From assembly GCA_002350465.1 (NCBI GenBank), contig DEEW01000085.1, forward strand, positions 63,217-80,149: 16,933 bases of DNA, in the 5' to 3' direction. The stretch is from Lachnospiraceae bacterium UBA2868 (GTDB lineage: Bacteria; Bacillota_A; Clostridia; Lachnospirales; Lachnospiraceae). The position numbers and the translations under genes are program-made. The notes below the pieces were generated by a model that saw only the letters and a program-made list of their open reading frames with translations, ran no database searches and was not told the origin of the DNA. Shown one piece after another: positions 7,616 to 14,456 of the stretch (positions within the stretch are counted from its first letter, which is position 1; the number at the start of each line of letters is the position of its first letter).

Positions 7616-8782
7616 ATGAATATTTCAGAAAGCATTAAATATGTTGGAGTTTCCGACGCAACTATAGATCTGTTCGAAAGCCAGTATGAAATGCAAAGCG
7701 GTATGCTCTACAATTCATACATAATATTCGATGATAAGATCGCAATTACAGATACGGTGGATAAACGTGCCGTGGATGAGTGGATCGCAAACGTAAAAAA
7801 TGTTTTAAAGGATAAGAAACCTTCTTATCTGATCATTCATCATCTTGAGCCCGATCACTCCGCCGGGATACTCAAACTTCACGAATTGTATCCTGAAATG
7901 AAGCTGGTAGGTAACGCCAAAACATTCCAGTTGCTTCCCCAGTTTTTCGATGAAGATTTAAGTTCACTGTATGAAACGGTTGCCGACGGTGCCGAATTGT
8001 CCCTCGGAGGGCATACGCTTAAGTTCTTCACTGCTCCCATGGTTCACTGGCCCGAAGTAATGCTCAGTTTCGAGACATCGGAAGGTATTCTGTTTTCCGC
8101 CGATGCATTCGGAAAATTCGGTATAGAAACTGATACCGATGACTGGGCCTGCGAAGCCAGAAGATATTACTTTAACATAGTCGGAAAATACGGAGCCATG
8201 GTACAGGCTCTTTTAAAAAAGCTCACAAATGCCGGGGTAGTCGATAACTGCAAAATCATCTGCCCTCTTCACGGACCTGTGCTTAAGGATAATCTCGAAT
8301 ACTATATCGGATTATACGATACATGGAGCAGTTACAAACCTGAAGATGAAGGTATTCTTATAGCCTGCGCTTCGATTCACGGCAATACCTGGAAGGCTGC
8401 CGAGTATCTGCGTGACAAGCTGGAAGAACTCGGAGCTTCGAAAGTTGTTCTTACTGATGTATGCCGCTCGGATGTTGCCGAGATTATAGAAGATGCATTC
8501 AGATATGATCGCATGGTTTTGATGTCCTCATCATATGATGCGGGTCTTTTCCCTCCCATGGAAACTTTCCTTCATCATCTTGCCGCCAAGAAATACTGCA
8601 ACCGTCGCGTAGCTCTCATCCAGAACGGAACATGGGCTCCTTCCGCGGCAAAATGTATGCAGTCAATACTGGAGCCTCTGCAGGGCATCGAATACGTTGG
8701 TGATGTTATCACTATAAAAACAACTCTCTCCGAAGAAAACAGGACGCAAATCCATGATCTTGCACAGAAGCTGATCGGGTAG
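7616..8782 (+). CDS. A-type flavodiiron protein (FprA-like O2/NO reductase)
   Basis: A 388-residue flavodiiron protein. The N-terminal metallo-beta-lactamase-like domain (about 1-245) carries the diiron ligands in family spacing: HLEPDH (His76, Glu78, Asp80, His81), His144 in MVHWPE, Asp163 in SADAFG and His219 in CPLHGP. The flavodoxin-like domain (about 246-388) begins ILIACASIHGNTW, an FMN phosphate-binding loop. Such enzymes reduce oxygen to water or nitric oxide to nitrous oxide in the cytoplasm of anaerobes, fed by rubredoxin. It begins 13 bases after rubredoxin with a weak AAGG site, suggesting coupled expression. Oxygen versus NO preference cannot be read from sequence. Its position opposite pfl suggests it protects oxygen-labile enzymes such as the glycyl radical (inference). 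Confidence 0.95.
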   Translation: MNISESIKYVGVSDATIDLFESQYEMQSGMLYNSYIIFDDKIAITDTVDKRAVDEWIANVKNVLKDKKPSYLIIHHLEPDHSAGILKLHELYPEMKLVGNAKTFQLLPQFFDEDLSSLYETVADGAELSLGGHTLKFFTAPMVHWPEVMLSFETSEGILFSADAFGKFGIETDTDDWACEARRYYFNIVGKYGAMVQALLKKLTNAGVVDNCKIICPLHGPVLKDNLEYYIGLYDTWSSYKPEDEGILIACASIHGNTWKAAEYLRDKLEELGASKVVLTDVCRSDVAEIIEDAFRYDRMVLMSSSYDAGLFPPMETFLHHLAAKKYCNRRVALIQNGTWAPSAAKCMQSILEPLQGIEYVGDVITIKTTLSEENRTQIHDLAQKLIG

Positions 8783-8878
8783 GCTTTAATCTTGACTATC
8801 AGTTACAAAAATGCTACCCTTACAACTGTCCGAAAAATCATTCGGTCATGGCTCTCAAGAATAGTTGGAGGTAATATC

Positions 8879-9070
8879 ATGGAAATCACAAAAGATATGA
8901 CTATAGGCGAGATAATCGTCAATAAACCCGAAGTTGCGCCGATTCTTATGGAAGCCGGAATGCACTGTCTCGGATGTCCTTCCGCCAGAGGCGAATCTCT
9001 TGAAGAGGCTGCTATGGTTCATGGAATGGATATTGATGATCTTATGGGTAAAATATCGGCACTCGCTTAA
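8879..9070 (+). CDS. DUF1858 redox-disulfide domain protein
   Basis: A 63-residue protein with the DUF1858 pattern: [21 protein letters not shown], then [18 protein letters not shown] with the CxxC pair Cys30/Cys33, and a helical end DIDDLMGKI. The small family, also called the hybrid-cluster-protein-associated disulfide domain, is found beside redox and nitrosative-stress genes and fused to ScdA/RIC proteins. Its biochemical role is not established. The start is ATG 8879 with TTGGAGGTAATATC; the longer open frame from 8792 lacks a ribosome site. It is the last gene of the rubredoxin operon, 96 bases after the flavodiiron gene. A role in thiol or iron-centre repair under oxygen or NO is plausible but unproven. 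Confidence 0.9.
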   Translation: MEITKDMTIGEIIVNKPEVAPILMEAGMHCLGCPSARGESLEEAAMVHGMDIDDLMGKISALA

Positions 9071-9082
9071 GAAAATCAAAAC

Positions 9083-9118
9083 AAAAAGAGCTGCAGACAT
9101 AGTCTGCGGCTCTTTTTT
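9083..9118. terminator. Bidirectional intrinsic terminator between DUF1858 gene and mecA
   Basis: GAGC-T-GCAGAC (9088-9098) pairs with GTCTGC-G-GCTC (9102-9112) around the loop ATA. It is flanked by five A on the left and six T on the right, so it can terminate the rubredoxin operon on plus and mecA on minus. Confidence 0.92.
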
Positions 9119-9134
9119 GTAACAGGCAATCTAT

Positions 9135-9881
9135 CTACGAAAGAAGTGTCTCTATCGCATTATCGGCAACGATACAGTTATTATGCTCTTCAAAGAATGC
9201 TTCCGTTGCAGGTGTTGATCTCTCCATTGTCCCGTATTCGGACAGGACATTACATATCCTGTTGAATTCTTCGGTAGTATGATCACCCTTGGCAAGAGCC
9301 AGGACGTAGCAGTCATCATTTTCATCATGGTAAAGAGAGTTCTTCCCTTTGTAAAACTTTGATACCACTCCTGCCGCTTTGATAACATCCGCAAGAGAAT
9401 CAAACGCAAATGCCCTTGAAAGTTCAACGGCAGCATTAGCCTGCTCTATAAGCTTTTCCTTGGCTTCTTCCAGAAGCTCGGGATTCTTGGTGACTTCCTG
9501 AGAAAGTTTCTTGAAAAGATCAAGTACCTCCGGCATATCTTCCGAAACCGAATGGAAAAGTTCGGAAATGGCATCATCCTCTTCATCCCTGATATTAGGA
9601 GCAAAATTTGCGAACCTTGTATCAAGTTCGTCCGGATCTTCAACCTTCGTGATTATAAGTATAATAGATTCCGATGACAAAGGGATCGCCTCGATCATAA
9701 GCGGAATATCATTAGCTTCAAATCCAAGTTCATAAGAGGCCTGCTGCATCATGTCACGGAACAGGTTCTTCGCCTTTTCCGTCCCATAGGCAAGCTCTGA
9801 AAGCTTTAACTGTCTGTCAGCAAGATCTGCTTTTGTAAGAGTACATCTGATCTGGTGGTCATTAACTCGTTCCAGTTTCAT
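9135..9881 (-). CDS. mecA: MecA-family adaptor protein for ClpC protease
   Basis: A 248-residue protein beginning MKLERVNDHQIRCTLTKADL and LSELAYGTEKAKNLFRDMM, the conserved MecA N-terminus that binds substrates. An acidic linker (DEEDDAISELFHSVSED) follows, and then the C-terminal domain (about 150-248) that in the family binds and activates ClpC (AFDSLADVIKAA and the LALAKGDHT segment). In B. subtilis MecA delivers ComK and other targets to ClpCP. Whether competence targets exist in this organism is unknown. Start ATG 9881 with CGGAGGTGACAAC. Single gene with its own promoter (9915-9943) and a terminator shared with the convergent operon. Confidence 0.95.
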   Translation of the reverse strand: MKLERVNDHQIRCTLTKADLADRQLKLSELAYGTEKAKNLFRDMMQQASYELGFEANDIPLMIEAIPLSSESIILIITKVEDPDELDTRFANFAPNIRDEEDDAISELFHSVSEDMPEVLDLFKKLSQEVTKNPELLEEAKEKLIEQANAAVELSRAFAFDSLADVIKAAGVVSKFYKGKNSLYHDENDDCYVLALAKGDHTTEEFNRICNVLSEYGTMERSTPATEAFFEEHNNCIVADNAIETLLS

Positions 9882-9914
9882 GTTGTCACCTCCGTTCCAT
9901 CAGAATTAATATAT

Positions 9915-9943
9915 TTTATATATCGTCATATGATAAATGTCAA
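9915..9943 (-). promoter_or_regulatory. mecA: Consensus promoter for mecA
   Basis: On the minus strand a perfect TTGACA (9938-9943) and TATAAA (9915-9920) are separated by 17 bp, about 35 bp from the mecA start. Confidence 0.9.
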
Positions 9944-9957
9944 ATTATATTTATTTT

Positions 9958-9974
9958 ATACAAAATATTTGTAT
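9958..9974. promoter_or_regulatory. Perfect dyad upstream of the mecA promoter
   Basis: ATACAAA-ATA-TTTGTAT is a perfect inverted repeat, centred about 25 bp upstream of the mecA -35 box. It has the form of a binding site for a dimeric regulator, but the region is very AT-rich and no regulator is assigned. Confidence 0.35.
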
Positions 9975-10034
9975 ATTCTGTGAAATAATCACTTCGCTAT
10001 GATTCGAACTGCCATAATGTACAATATCTAGTAC

Positions 10035-10063
10035 TTGTCATATTGTATTTTATCGTGTACAAT
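10035..10063 (+). promoter_or_regulatory. Candidate plus-strand promoter in the 9882-10481 gap
   Basis: TTGTCA (10035-10040) and TACAAT (10058-10063) are 17 bp apart. No convincing plus-strand gene follows; a hairpin lies at 10078-10104. Could drive a small RNA or be fortuitous in AT-rich DNA. Confidence 0.35.
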
Positions 10064-10104
10064 CCAACTCAAGATCGCTCCTTCGCAATATGTGGCGAAA
10101 GGAG
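10050..10104 (-). repeat. Copy C of dispersed repeat, left arm of an inverted pair, with hairpin
   Basis: On the minus strand it reads GCGAAG, then CGATCTTGA, then ATTGTA and CAC, matching the plus strand at 10342-10377 with a few gaps. CTCCTTCGC (10078-10086) pairs with GCGAAAGGAG (10095-10104, one bulged A). The minus-strand GCGATCTTGAGTTGG (10062-10076 area) resembles GCGACCTTGACTAGG in copy B after rpsR. Confidence 0.5.
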
Positions 10105-10129
10105 GGTAGCTAAATATCATATTTCTTAT

Positions 10130-10342
10130 CTATATTGTAAGATATATGTCTGTTTTTTTCCAGTAGATTTCCTGTGACGACAGGGGATTTACACATATCA
10201 GGAGTTTCTTATCGGGTAATCCCCGAATTAATCGAACAATTAATAATCTTTCGATAACTCCCCGTTTTATAATGTAAATTGGTTGTCCGTAATCAGATTC
10301 AAACTTACTTGTGCAACCTAAAAGCAAAAGTATAACCCACAC
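10130..10342 (-). CDS. Possible small lipoprotein, probably degraded at its start
   Basis: I do not recognise a family. The 70-residue frame opens with a GTG and reads MWVILLLLGC, a hydrophobic run ending in a lipobox (LLGC), followed by 60 polar and basic residues. Upstream in the same frame codons for KIGLR would complete a normal positively charged signal-peptide start, but no ATG/GTG/TTG precedes them before a stop, and there is no Shine-Dalgarno. Those upstream codons lie inside the repeat arm at 10342-10377. The most likely reading is a remnant of a lipoprotein gene or a chance ORF. No other coding signal was seen in 9882-10481. Confidence 0.25.
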   Translation of the reverse strand: MWVILLLLGCTSKFESDYGQPIYIIKRGVIERLLIVRLIRGLPDKKLLICVNPLSSQEIYWKKTDIYLTI

Positions 10343-10377
10343 GCGAAGTCCGATCTTGAAATGAAAATTGTATCACA
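10342..10377 (+). repeat. Right arm of the inverted repeat pair (copy C')
   Basis: GCGAAG, CGATCTTGA and ATTGTATCAC occur here on plus in the same order as on the minus strand at 10050-10090. The pair thus faces inward around about 250 bp containing the doubtful lipoprotein ORF. Confidence 0.5.
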
Positions 10378-10406
10378 GTACCTGAAAATATTGCGGTACC
10401 TTTACC

Positions 10407-10472
10407 GGCAGCCGGGTATGTGTATTATCAATAAACAGAGTTTCCCGATACCTTTTACACTGCCCGGCTGCC
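10407..10472. repeat. Long imperfect hairpin / inverted repeat after the GH18 gene
   Basis: GGCAGCCGGG (10407-10416) and CCCGGCTGCC (10463-10472) are perfect 10-bp GC-rich arms. Inside, GTGTA can pair with TACAC and TATC with GATA, so most of the 66 bases could fold as one long stem. There is no T-run, so it is not a standard terminator. Nevertheless it lies 10 bp beyond the GH18 stop codon, and no better terminator is visible there. Confidence 0.6.
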
Positions 10473-10481
10473 AAAATCATA

Positions 10482-12251
10482 TCATTTATAATACTCGTCT
10501 ATAATTTGGAAAGCCTCTTCCGTTCCGAATGCCAGCTGCCAAACCGCGGCTCCGCCTATGTCATGGGCCTTCATAACATCAAGCTTTGCCTGAATTGATT
10601 TGATATCTTCAAGCCAGATTTTGTTTGTTCCTTCCGGCGTTTTCCATTCAGCATAGTTCTGACCGCTTGCCTCATTCCACTCCGGCACCGCACCTGCCGC
10701 CGTTACGGTCTCAAGCCCCTTAGTCATTGTAAGAGTCTGCATATCCAATATATTTTCATTGTCATCAACAATCCAGTATCTGACATAGAAAGGGAGAGCA
10801 TTTACGATTTTCTCCTTGGGAACCTCTTCAAGAGTCTTTTCTATCCCCTCCATGACAAAATCCAGAGATGCTACCGAACCCGCCTCTTCCGACGCAGCCG
10901 TATGTTCATCGTATCCCATTATTATCACATAATCTGCAAATATCCCCTGCTCCTTACGGTTATAATGCATCGAGTATTCCTTGGGAACATAGTTATCCAC
11001 CGAGACTACAAGGTTTTTGGCATGAGCCTTTAATGAAAATTCTCTTATAAACTGAATATATGACGGTCCCACATCCGAGGGTACCGATTCAAAGTCTATG
11101 TTAATGCCGTCAAGATTATACTGTGCCGCATAGTTTAACAGCTGCTCCGTCACATAATCTCTTTTTTCCGGATATGGCAATATCTCACCCAGGCTCACTT
11201 CCGGATATGTCAGATTACTCACAAGTCCCCAGACTTTCAATCCTTTTGCGTGACATGTTTCCACATATGACGATGAAGCAATGGATTCCACCGTACCTTC
11301 ATTATCAGCCAATGCAAACCATGTCGGCGAGATCGTGTTTATATATGGAAGAAATTTTTCATTCTCCTTAAGATACTGTGCTGAGTTCTCATTTGTAACA
11401 TTATGCCACGCAAGGATCACCGGCTGCGCGTAGTCTGCAACAGTGGTTACAGTTATGGGAGCAACATCGGTTACCGGAGTTTCCGGACGGTCGTACTTCT
11501 CCCCCAGGTGCTTCGTTTCAACATATCCTGTAATAAGATCATCAGTTGTGACCTTTACCCATTTTTCGTTTTCCGAAGCTACGATAACAACCGTATTTCC
11601 CTTCCGGAGCTTCTTTAATATGTCTCCCTCTTTGTCTGCAACGGTTCTGACAGCTATATCATCCTCTATAACATCCGCTACTACATCGGTTCCCCACTCG
11701 GTTTTGACACAGGCACGGTATGGTTCTCCTCCCCCGCCGTACAGCTTATAATCAAAGTTGGTAAATATCCTGACATAGTCAAGACATACCATCAGGGTTT
11801 CTCCGTTTTTGTAGCAGATCTGATATCCGGTCTGGGTACCGTTACCGTCAAGTGTATAATAATTGTCCTGAAGCTTGGCAGCATAGACCCCGTCACCCGT
11901 TGTGTACAGGAGGCGGTCATCTGTCTGCTCCCAGTAAAAATTCTCATTATACTTCTCAATAACAGTTTCATAGGGAATATACAATTTCCCTTCCCTGACA
12001 GTGATCTTATCATCGGTTACCTCTCCGTTTTCCACAACGGAAGCGGTATCATCAGATATTGTCTTGAAATAACCGTTAAGATCAGCCATCTTGCTGGAGT
12101 ATCCCCAGTCATCAAACAATCCGGTACTCTTTGCTACAAGCAGTATGATCCCGATAAGTACTATCGCTATTACAACCGGCAGAACCGCCTGTAAGATTTT
12201 TCTCCTGCGGCGGCGCCTGCGCCTTGACTCTTTTGATCCGTTATATGCCAT
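10482..12251 (-). CDS. Membrane-anchored GH18-family glycosidase with SH3 domain
   Basis: The 589 residues start with an unusual run of basic residues (about 10-18, mostly Arg), then one TM helix (about 20-40), so the protein is anchored with its bulk outside the cell. A middle region (about 50-180, stress-protein/copper-amine-oxidase-like N-domain character, uncertain) precedes a bacterial SH3 domain at about 193-252. The GH18 barrel spans about 275-589, with catalytic motif LDGINIDFE (Asp381, Asp386, Glu388) and the MGYDEH and WQLAFG segments. Related proteins in Firmicutes include YaaH/SleL-type spore and cell-wall N-acetylglucosaminidases, so peptidoglycan is the likely substrate (inference). 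Start ATG 12251 with TTGGAGATAAATA; it lies 20 bases after the ligase gene and is probably cotranscribed. Confidence 0.9.
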   Translation of the reverse strand: MAYNGSKESRRRRRRRRKILQAVLPVVIAIVLIGIILLVAKSTGLFDDWGYSSKMADLNGYFKTISDDTASVVENGEVTDDKITVREGKLYIPYETVIEKYNENFYWEQTDDRLLYTTGDGVYAAKLQDNYYTLDGNGTQTGYQICYKNGETLMVCLDYVRIFTNFDYKLYGGGGEPYRACVKTEWGTDVVADVIEDDIAVRTVADKEGDILKKLRKGNTVVIVASENEKWVKVTTDDLITGYVETKHLGEKYDRPETPVTDVAPITVTTVADYAQPVILAWHNVTNENSAQYLKENEKFLPYINTISPTWFALADNEGTVESIASSSYVETCHAKGLKVWGLVSNLTYPEVSLGEILPYPEKRDYVTEQLLNYAAQYNLDGINIDFESVPSDVGPSYIQFIREFSLKAHAKNLVVSVDNYVPKEYSMHYNRKEQGIFADYVIIMGYDEHTAASEEAGSVASLDFVMEGIEKTLEEVPKEKIVNALPFYVRYWIVDDNENILDMQTLTMTKGLETVTAAGAVPEWNEASGQNYAEWKTPEGTNKIWLEDIKSIQAKLDVMKAHDIGGAAVWQLAFGTEEAFQIIDEYYK

Positions 12252-12266
12252 TATTTATCTCCAATC

Positions 12267-12280
12267 CCCTATCAGCCTAG
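12267..12280 (-). repeat. 14-bp repeat end overlapping the ligase stop codon
   Basis: CTAGGCTGATAGGG on the minus strand is identical to 14051-14064, the end of the repeat region after rpsR. Here it encodes the last two residues and the TGA stop of the ligase gene. Confidence 0.45.
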
Positions 12281-13906
12281 GTTCTGGGCCTCTACCAGTC
12301 CCTTGCCTCCGTACAGTTCGCGAAGCTTGGGTTTTTCGATCTTACCGGTAGGATTACGTGGAATATCCGCAAAAATAATCTTATGAGGCCTCTTATATCT
12401 GGGCAGTGCCATGCAGAATTCATTCATTTCATCTTCGGTTATAACATAATCCTTCTTCAGTTCAATTATCGCACAGCTTACTTCACCGAGCCTCTTATCG
12501 GGTATACCGATAACGGCAACATCATGAACAGCCTCATTAGTCCTGATAAAGTCCTCTATCTGCACGGGATATATGTTTTCTCCGCCGCTTATGATCACAT
12601 CCTTCTTGCGGTCAACAAGCATTATAAATCCATCCTCGTCCTCCATAGCCATATCACCCGTATAAAGCCAACCGTCGGCGAGAACCTCTTTTGTTGCTTT
12701 CGGATCATGATAGTAGCACTCCATCACACCCGGACCCTTAACTGCAAGTTCTCCAACTTCCCCCGGTTTTACCGGTTTACGGTCTTCACCTACTATTGCG
12801 GTCTCCCAGCCATACCCGGCTTTTCCTATGCAGCCGACCTTATGGATATTCTCAACTCCCAGGTGTACGCAGCCCGGTCCGATAGACTCGGAAAGTCCGT
12901 AATTTGTGTCATACTGATGATTCGGGAACAGCTCCTTCCACTTTTTGATAAGACTTCTCGGAACAGGCTGGGCTCCTATATGCATCAGTCTCCACTGTCC
13001 AAGCTCATAGTCAGACAGATTGACCTTCCCGCTTTCTATCGCCTCAAGGATGTCCTGTGCCCACGGAACAAGCAGCCATACTATTGTACATTTTTCCTTT
13101 GAAACGGCATCAAGTATTATCTCCGGTGCGGTTCCCTGAAGCAGTACGGCTTTTGATGCCGAATACAAGCTTCCGAACCAGTGCATCTTCGCTCCCGTAT
13201 GGTACAGAGGCGGAATAAGAAGAAATACATCGTCCCTTGTCTGACCGTGATGGTTCTGCTCACATACCGCGGAATGCATCAGTGAACGATGCTTATGCAA
13301 AATAGCTTTGGGGAATCCGGTTGTACCCGATGAAAAATAGATAGCCGCATCGTCCTCGTCCGTAAGAGTAATATCAGGTTTTACACTTGAGCAGTTTGCC
13401 ACAGATTCCTTGTAATCGTCAGCAAATGTAGGACAGTTATCTCCCACATATATCAGAAGCCTCTTCTTTGAAAGTTCATCACATATCTCTTCAATTCTTC
13501 CTATGAATTCGGGACCGAATACAAGAACATCTATCTGGGCAAGTTTTGCACAGTACATTATCTCATCGGAAGAATATCTGAAATTAAAAGGAACCGCCAA
13601 TGCGCCGGTTTTGAGGACACCGAAATATACCGGAAGCCATTCAAGGCAGTTCATCATCAGGATTCCTACCTTTTCTCCCCTTTTTACACCTCTTGAAATC
13701 AGATAATTGGCAAAGCGGTTTGCCCACTCATCAAAGACACTCCAGGTTATCTCACGACGATAAGACTCTTTCTTGGTACTTTCTATAAGTTCATATTCCT
13801 TCCATGTTACACGTCTGTTTTCCTTGATCTTGGGATTGATCTCAACAAGTGCAACATCATTCGGATACATTGTCGCATTCCGTTCAAGCAGTTCTGTAAT
13901 AGGCAT
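12272..13906 (-). CDS. AMP-dependent acyl-CoA synthetase/ligase family protein
   Basis: A 544-residue adenylate-forming enzyme. The ATP-binding loop is FSSGTTGFPK (191-200). Then come YGLSES (336-341), GWLYTGDMA with Asp418, the hinge region DRKKDVIISGGENIYP, and the catalytic lysine Lys522 in NPTGKIEKPKL. The pattern fits fatty-acid or aryl-acid CoA ligases rather than acetyl-CoA synthetase, but the substrate cannot be read. The N-terminus carries an additional ~20-residue segment (VTWKEYELIESTKKES) before the usual ITWSVFDEWANRFANYL, looking like a small internal duplication. Start ATG 13906 with CGGAGGAATACTTA. The last codons and TGA stop sit in a 14-bp sequence repeated at 14051-14064. 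Promoter at 13977-14005; the GH18 gene follows. Confidence 0.93.
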   Translation of the reverse strand: MPITELLERNATMYPNDVALVEINPKIKENRRVTWKEYELIESTKKESYRREITWSVFDEWANRFANYLISRGVKRGEKVGILMMNCLEWLPVYFGVLKTGALAVPFNFRYSSDEIMYCAKLAQIDVLVFGPEFIGRIEEICDELSKKRLLIYVGDNCPTFADDYKESVANCSSVKPDITLTDEDDAAIYFSSGTTGFPKAILHKHRSLMHSAVCEQNHHGQTRDDVFLLIPPLYHTGAKMHWFGSLYSASKAVLLQGTAPEIILDAVSKEKCTIVWLLVPWAQDILEAIESGKVNLSDYELGQWRLMHIGAQPVPRSLIKKWKELFPNHQYDTNYGLSESIGPGCVHLGVENIHKVGCIGKAGYGWETAIVGEDRKPVKPGEVGELAVKGPGVMECYYHDPKATKEVLADGWLYTGDMAMEDEDGFIMLVDRKKDVIISGGENIYPVQIEDFIRTNEAVHDVAVIGIPDKRLGEVSCAIIELKKDYVITEDEMNEFCMALPRYKRPHKIIFADIPRNPTGKIEKPKLRELYGGKGLVEAQNLG

Positions 13907-13976
13907 TAAGTATTCCTCCGATAATCATTTGATCGTTGCGCTTTAACACAACAACGCGTTTAAGCAAACAAGTATA

Positions 13977-14005
13977 AGTTTATCTTTTTGCCATATAATT
14001 GTCAA
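13977..14005 (-). promoter_or_regulatory. Promoter for the ligase-GH18 operon
   Basis: On the minus strand a perfect TTGACA (14000-14005) and TAAACT (13977-13982) are 17 bp apart. The -35 box directly follows the rpsR terminator. About 70 bp of leader precede the ligase start. Confidence 0.75.
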
Positions 14006-14009
14006 ACGC

Positions 14010-14038
14010 AAAAGAGACCATATAGAATGGTCTCTTTT
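14010..14038 (-). terminator. Intrinsic terminator of the rpsF-ssb-rpsR operon
   Basis: AAAAGAGACCAT and ATGGTCTCTTTT form a perfect 12-bp stem with loop of five bases; the stem itself ends in TTTT on the minus strand, followed by GCGTTTG. It lies about 120 bp beyond the rpsR stop and just ahead of the ligase promoter. Confidence 0.85.
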
Positions 14039-14050
14039 ACTACGCGGTTT

Positions 14051-14155
14051 CCCTATCAGCCTAGTCAAGGTCGCTCGGCCATTTTTATTCTCCTTCGGAG
14101 ACGGGGCCTCGCGGTGCAGTAAGGAATCCTCCCATCTACGATGGGCCCCTCCTTA
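14051..14155 (-). repeat. Copy B of dispersed structured repeat, 3' of rpsR
   Basis: On the minus strand this GC-rich stretch contains the 15-mer shared with 1091-1105, a hairpin CCCATC-GTA-GATGGG enclosed by TAAGGA/TCCTTA, and a CTCCGAAGGAG hairpin. It also contains GCGACCTTGACTAGG (like copy C) and ends in CTAGGCTGATAGGG, shared with 12267-12280. It sits between rpsR and its terminator and is not coding on either strand. Confidence 0.55.
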
Positions 14156-14159
14156 CAGC

Positions 14160-14435
14160 CTAATCAGCCGTATAGGGCATTAGTGCCACGTGACGTGCAC
14201 GCTTAACCGCAACGGTAAGTGCTCTCTGATGCCTTGCACAGTTTCCCGTAATTCTTCTCGGAAGGATCTTGCCTCTCTCGGAAACATACTTCTTAAGTGT
14301 AGCAACGTCCTTGTAATCAAGTTCCTTCTCTTTACCGCAAAATACACATACCTTTTTACGTCTGTGCATTGTATTTCTTCTTCTTACAGGTGCATCTGCC
14401 TTATCAGCGTCACCCTGTGGTTTGCCAAAAGCCAT
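14160..14435 (-). CDS. rpsR: Ribosomal protein bS18
   Basis: A 91-residue small-subunit protein with [49 protein letters not shown] and a basic C-terminal helix. These match bS18, which pairs with bS6 on the platform of the 30S subunit. It is a cysteine-containing form: Cys30 and Cys33 as CxxC, then Cys66 and His69, which could hold zinc as in known C+ versions. Start ATG 14435 with TTAGGAGGAAAGTAAT, 21 bases after ssb. It is the last gene of the conserved rpsF-ssb-rpsR operon; its stop codon is followed by repeat copy B and then the terminator. Confidence 0.98.
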   Translation of the reverse strand: MAFGKPQGDADKADAPVRRRNTMHRRKKVCVFCGKEKELDYKDVATLKKYVSERGKILPRRITGNCARHQRALTVAVKRARHVALMPYTAD

Positions 14436-14456
14436 ATTACTTTCCTCCTAATTCCA

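Noticed and set aside
8792..8878. Longer N-terminus for the DUF1858 protein
   Set aside because: A strong Shine-Dalgarno directly precedes ATG 8879 and the extra residues do not fit the domain.
9882..10481. CRISPR array, tRNA or riboswitch in the largest gap
   Set aside because: No regularly spaced direct repeats, no cloverleaf and no recognisable riboswitch core; only promoters, dyads, repeat arms and a doubtful ORF were found.
12383..13102. Long plus-strand open frame of 239 codons
   Set aside because: Entirely antisense to the acyl-CoA ligase, whose catalytic motifs are clear; the predicted protein has no recognisable domain and no ribosome site.
13907..13976. Fatty-acid-regulator type operator in the ligase leader
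   Set aside because: There are imperfect repeats (TTAAACGCGTTG and TTAAAGCGCAACG) but no clear match to a known operator.
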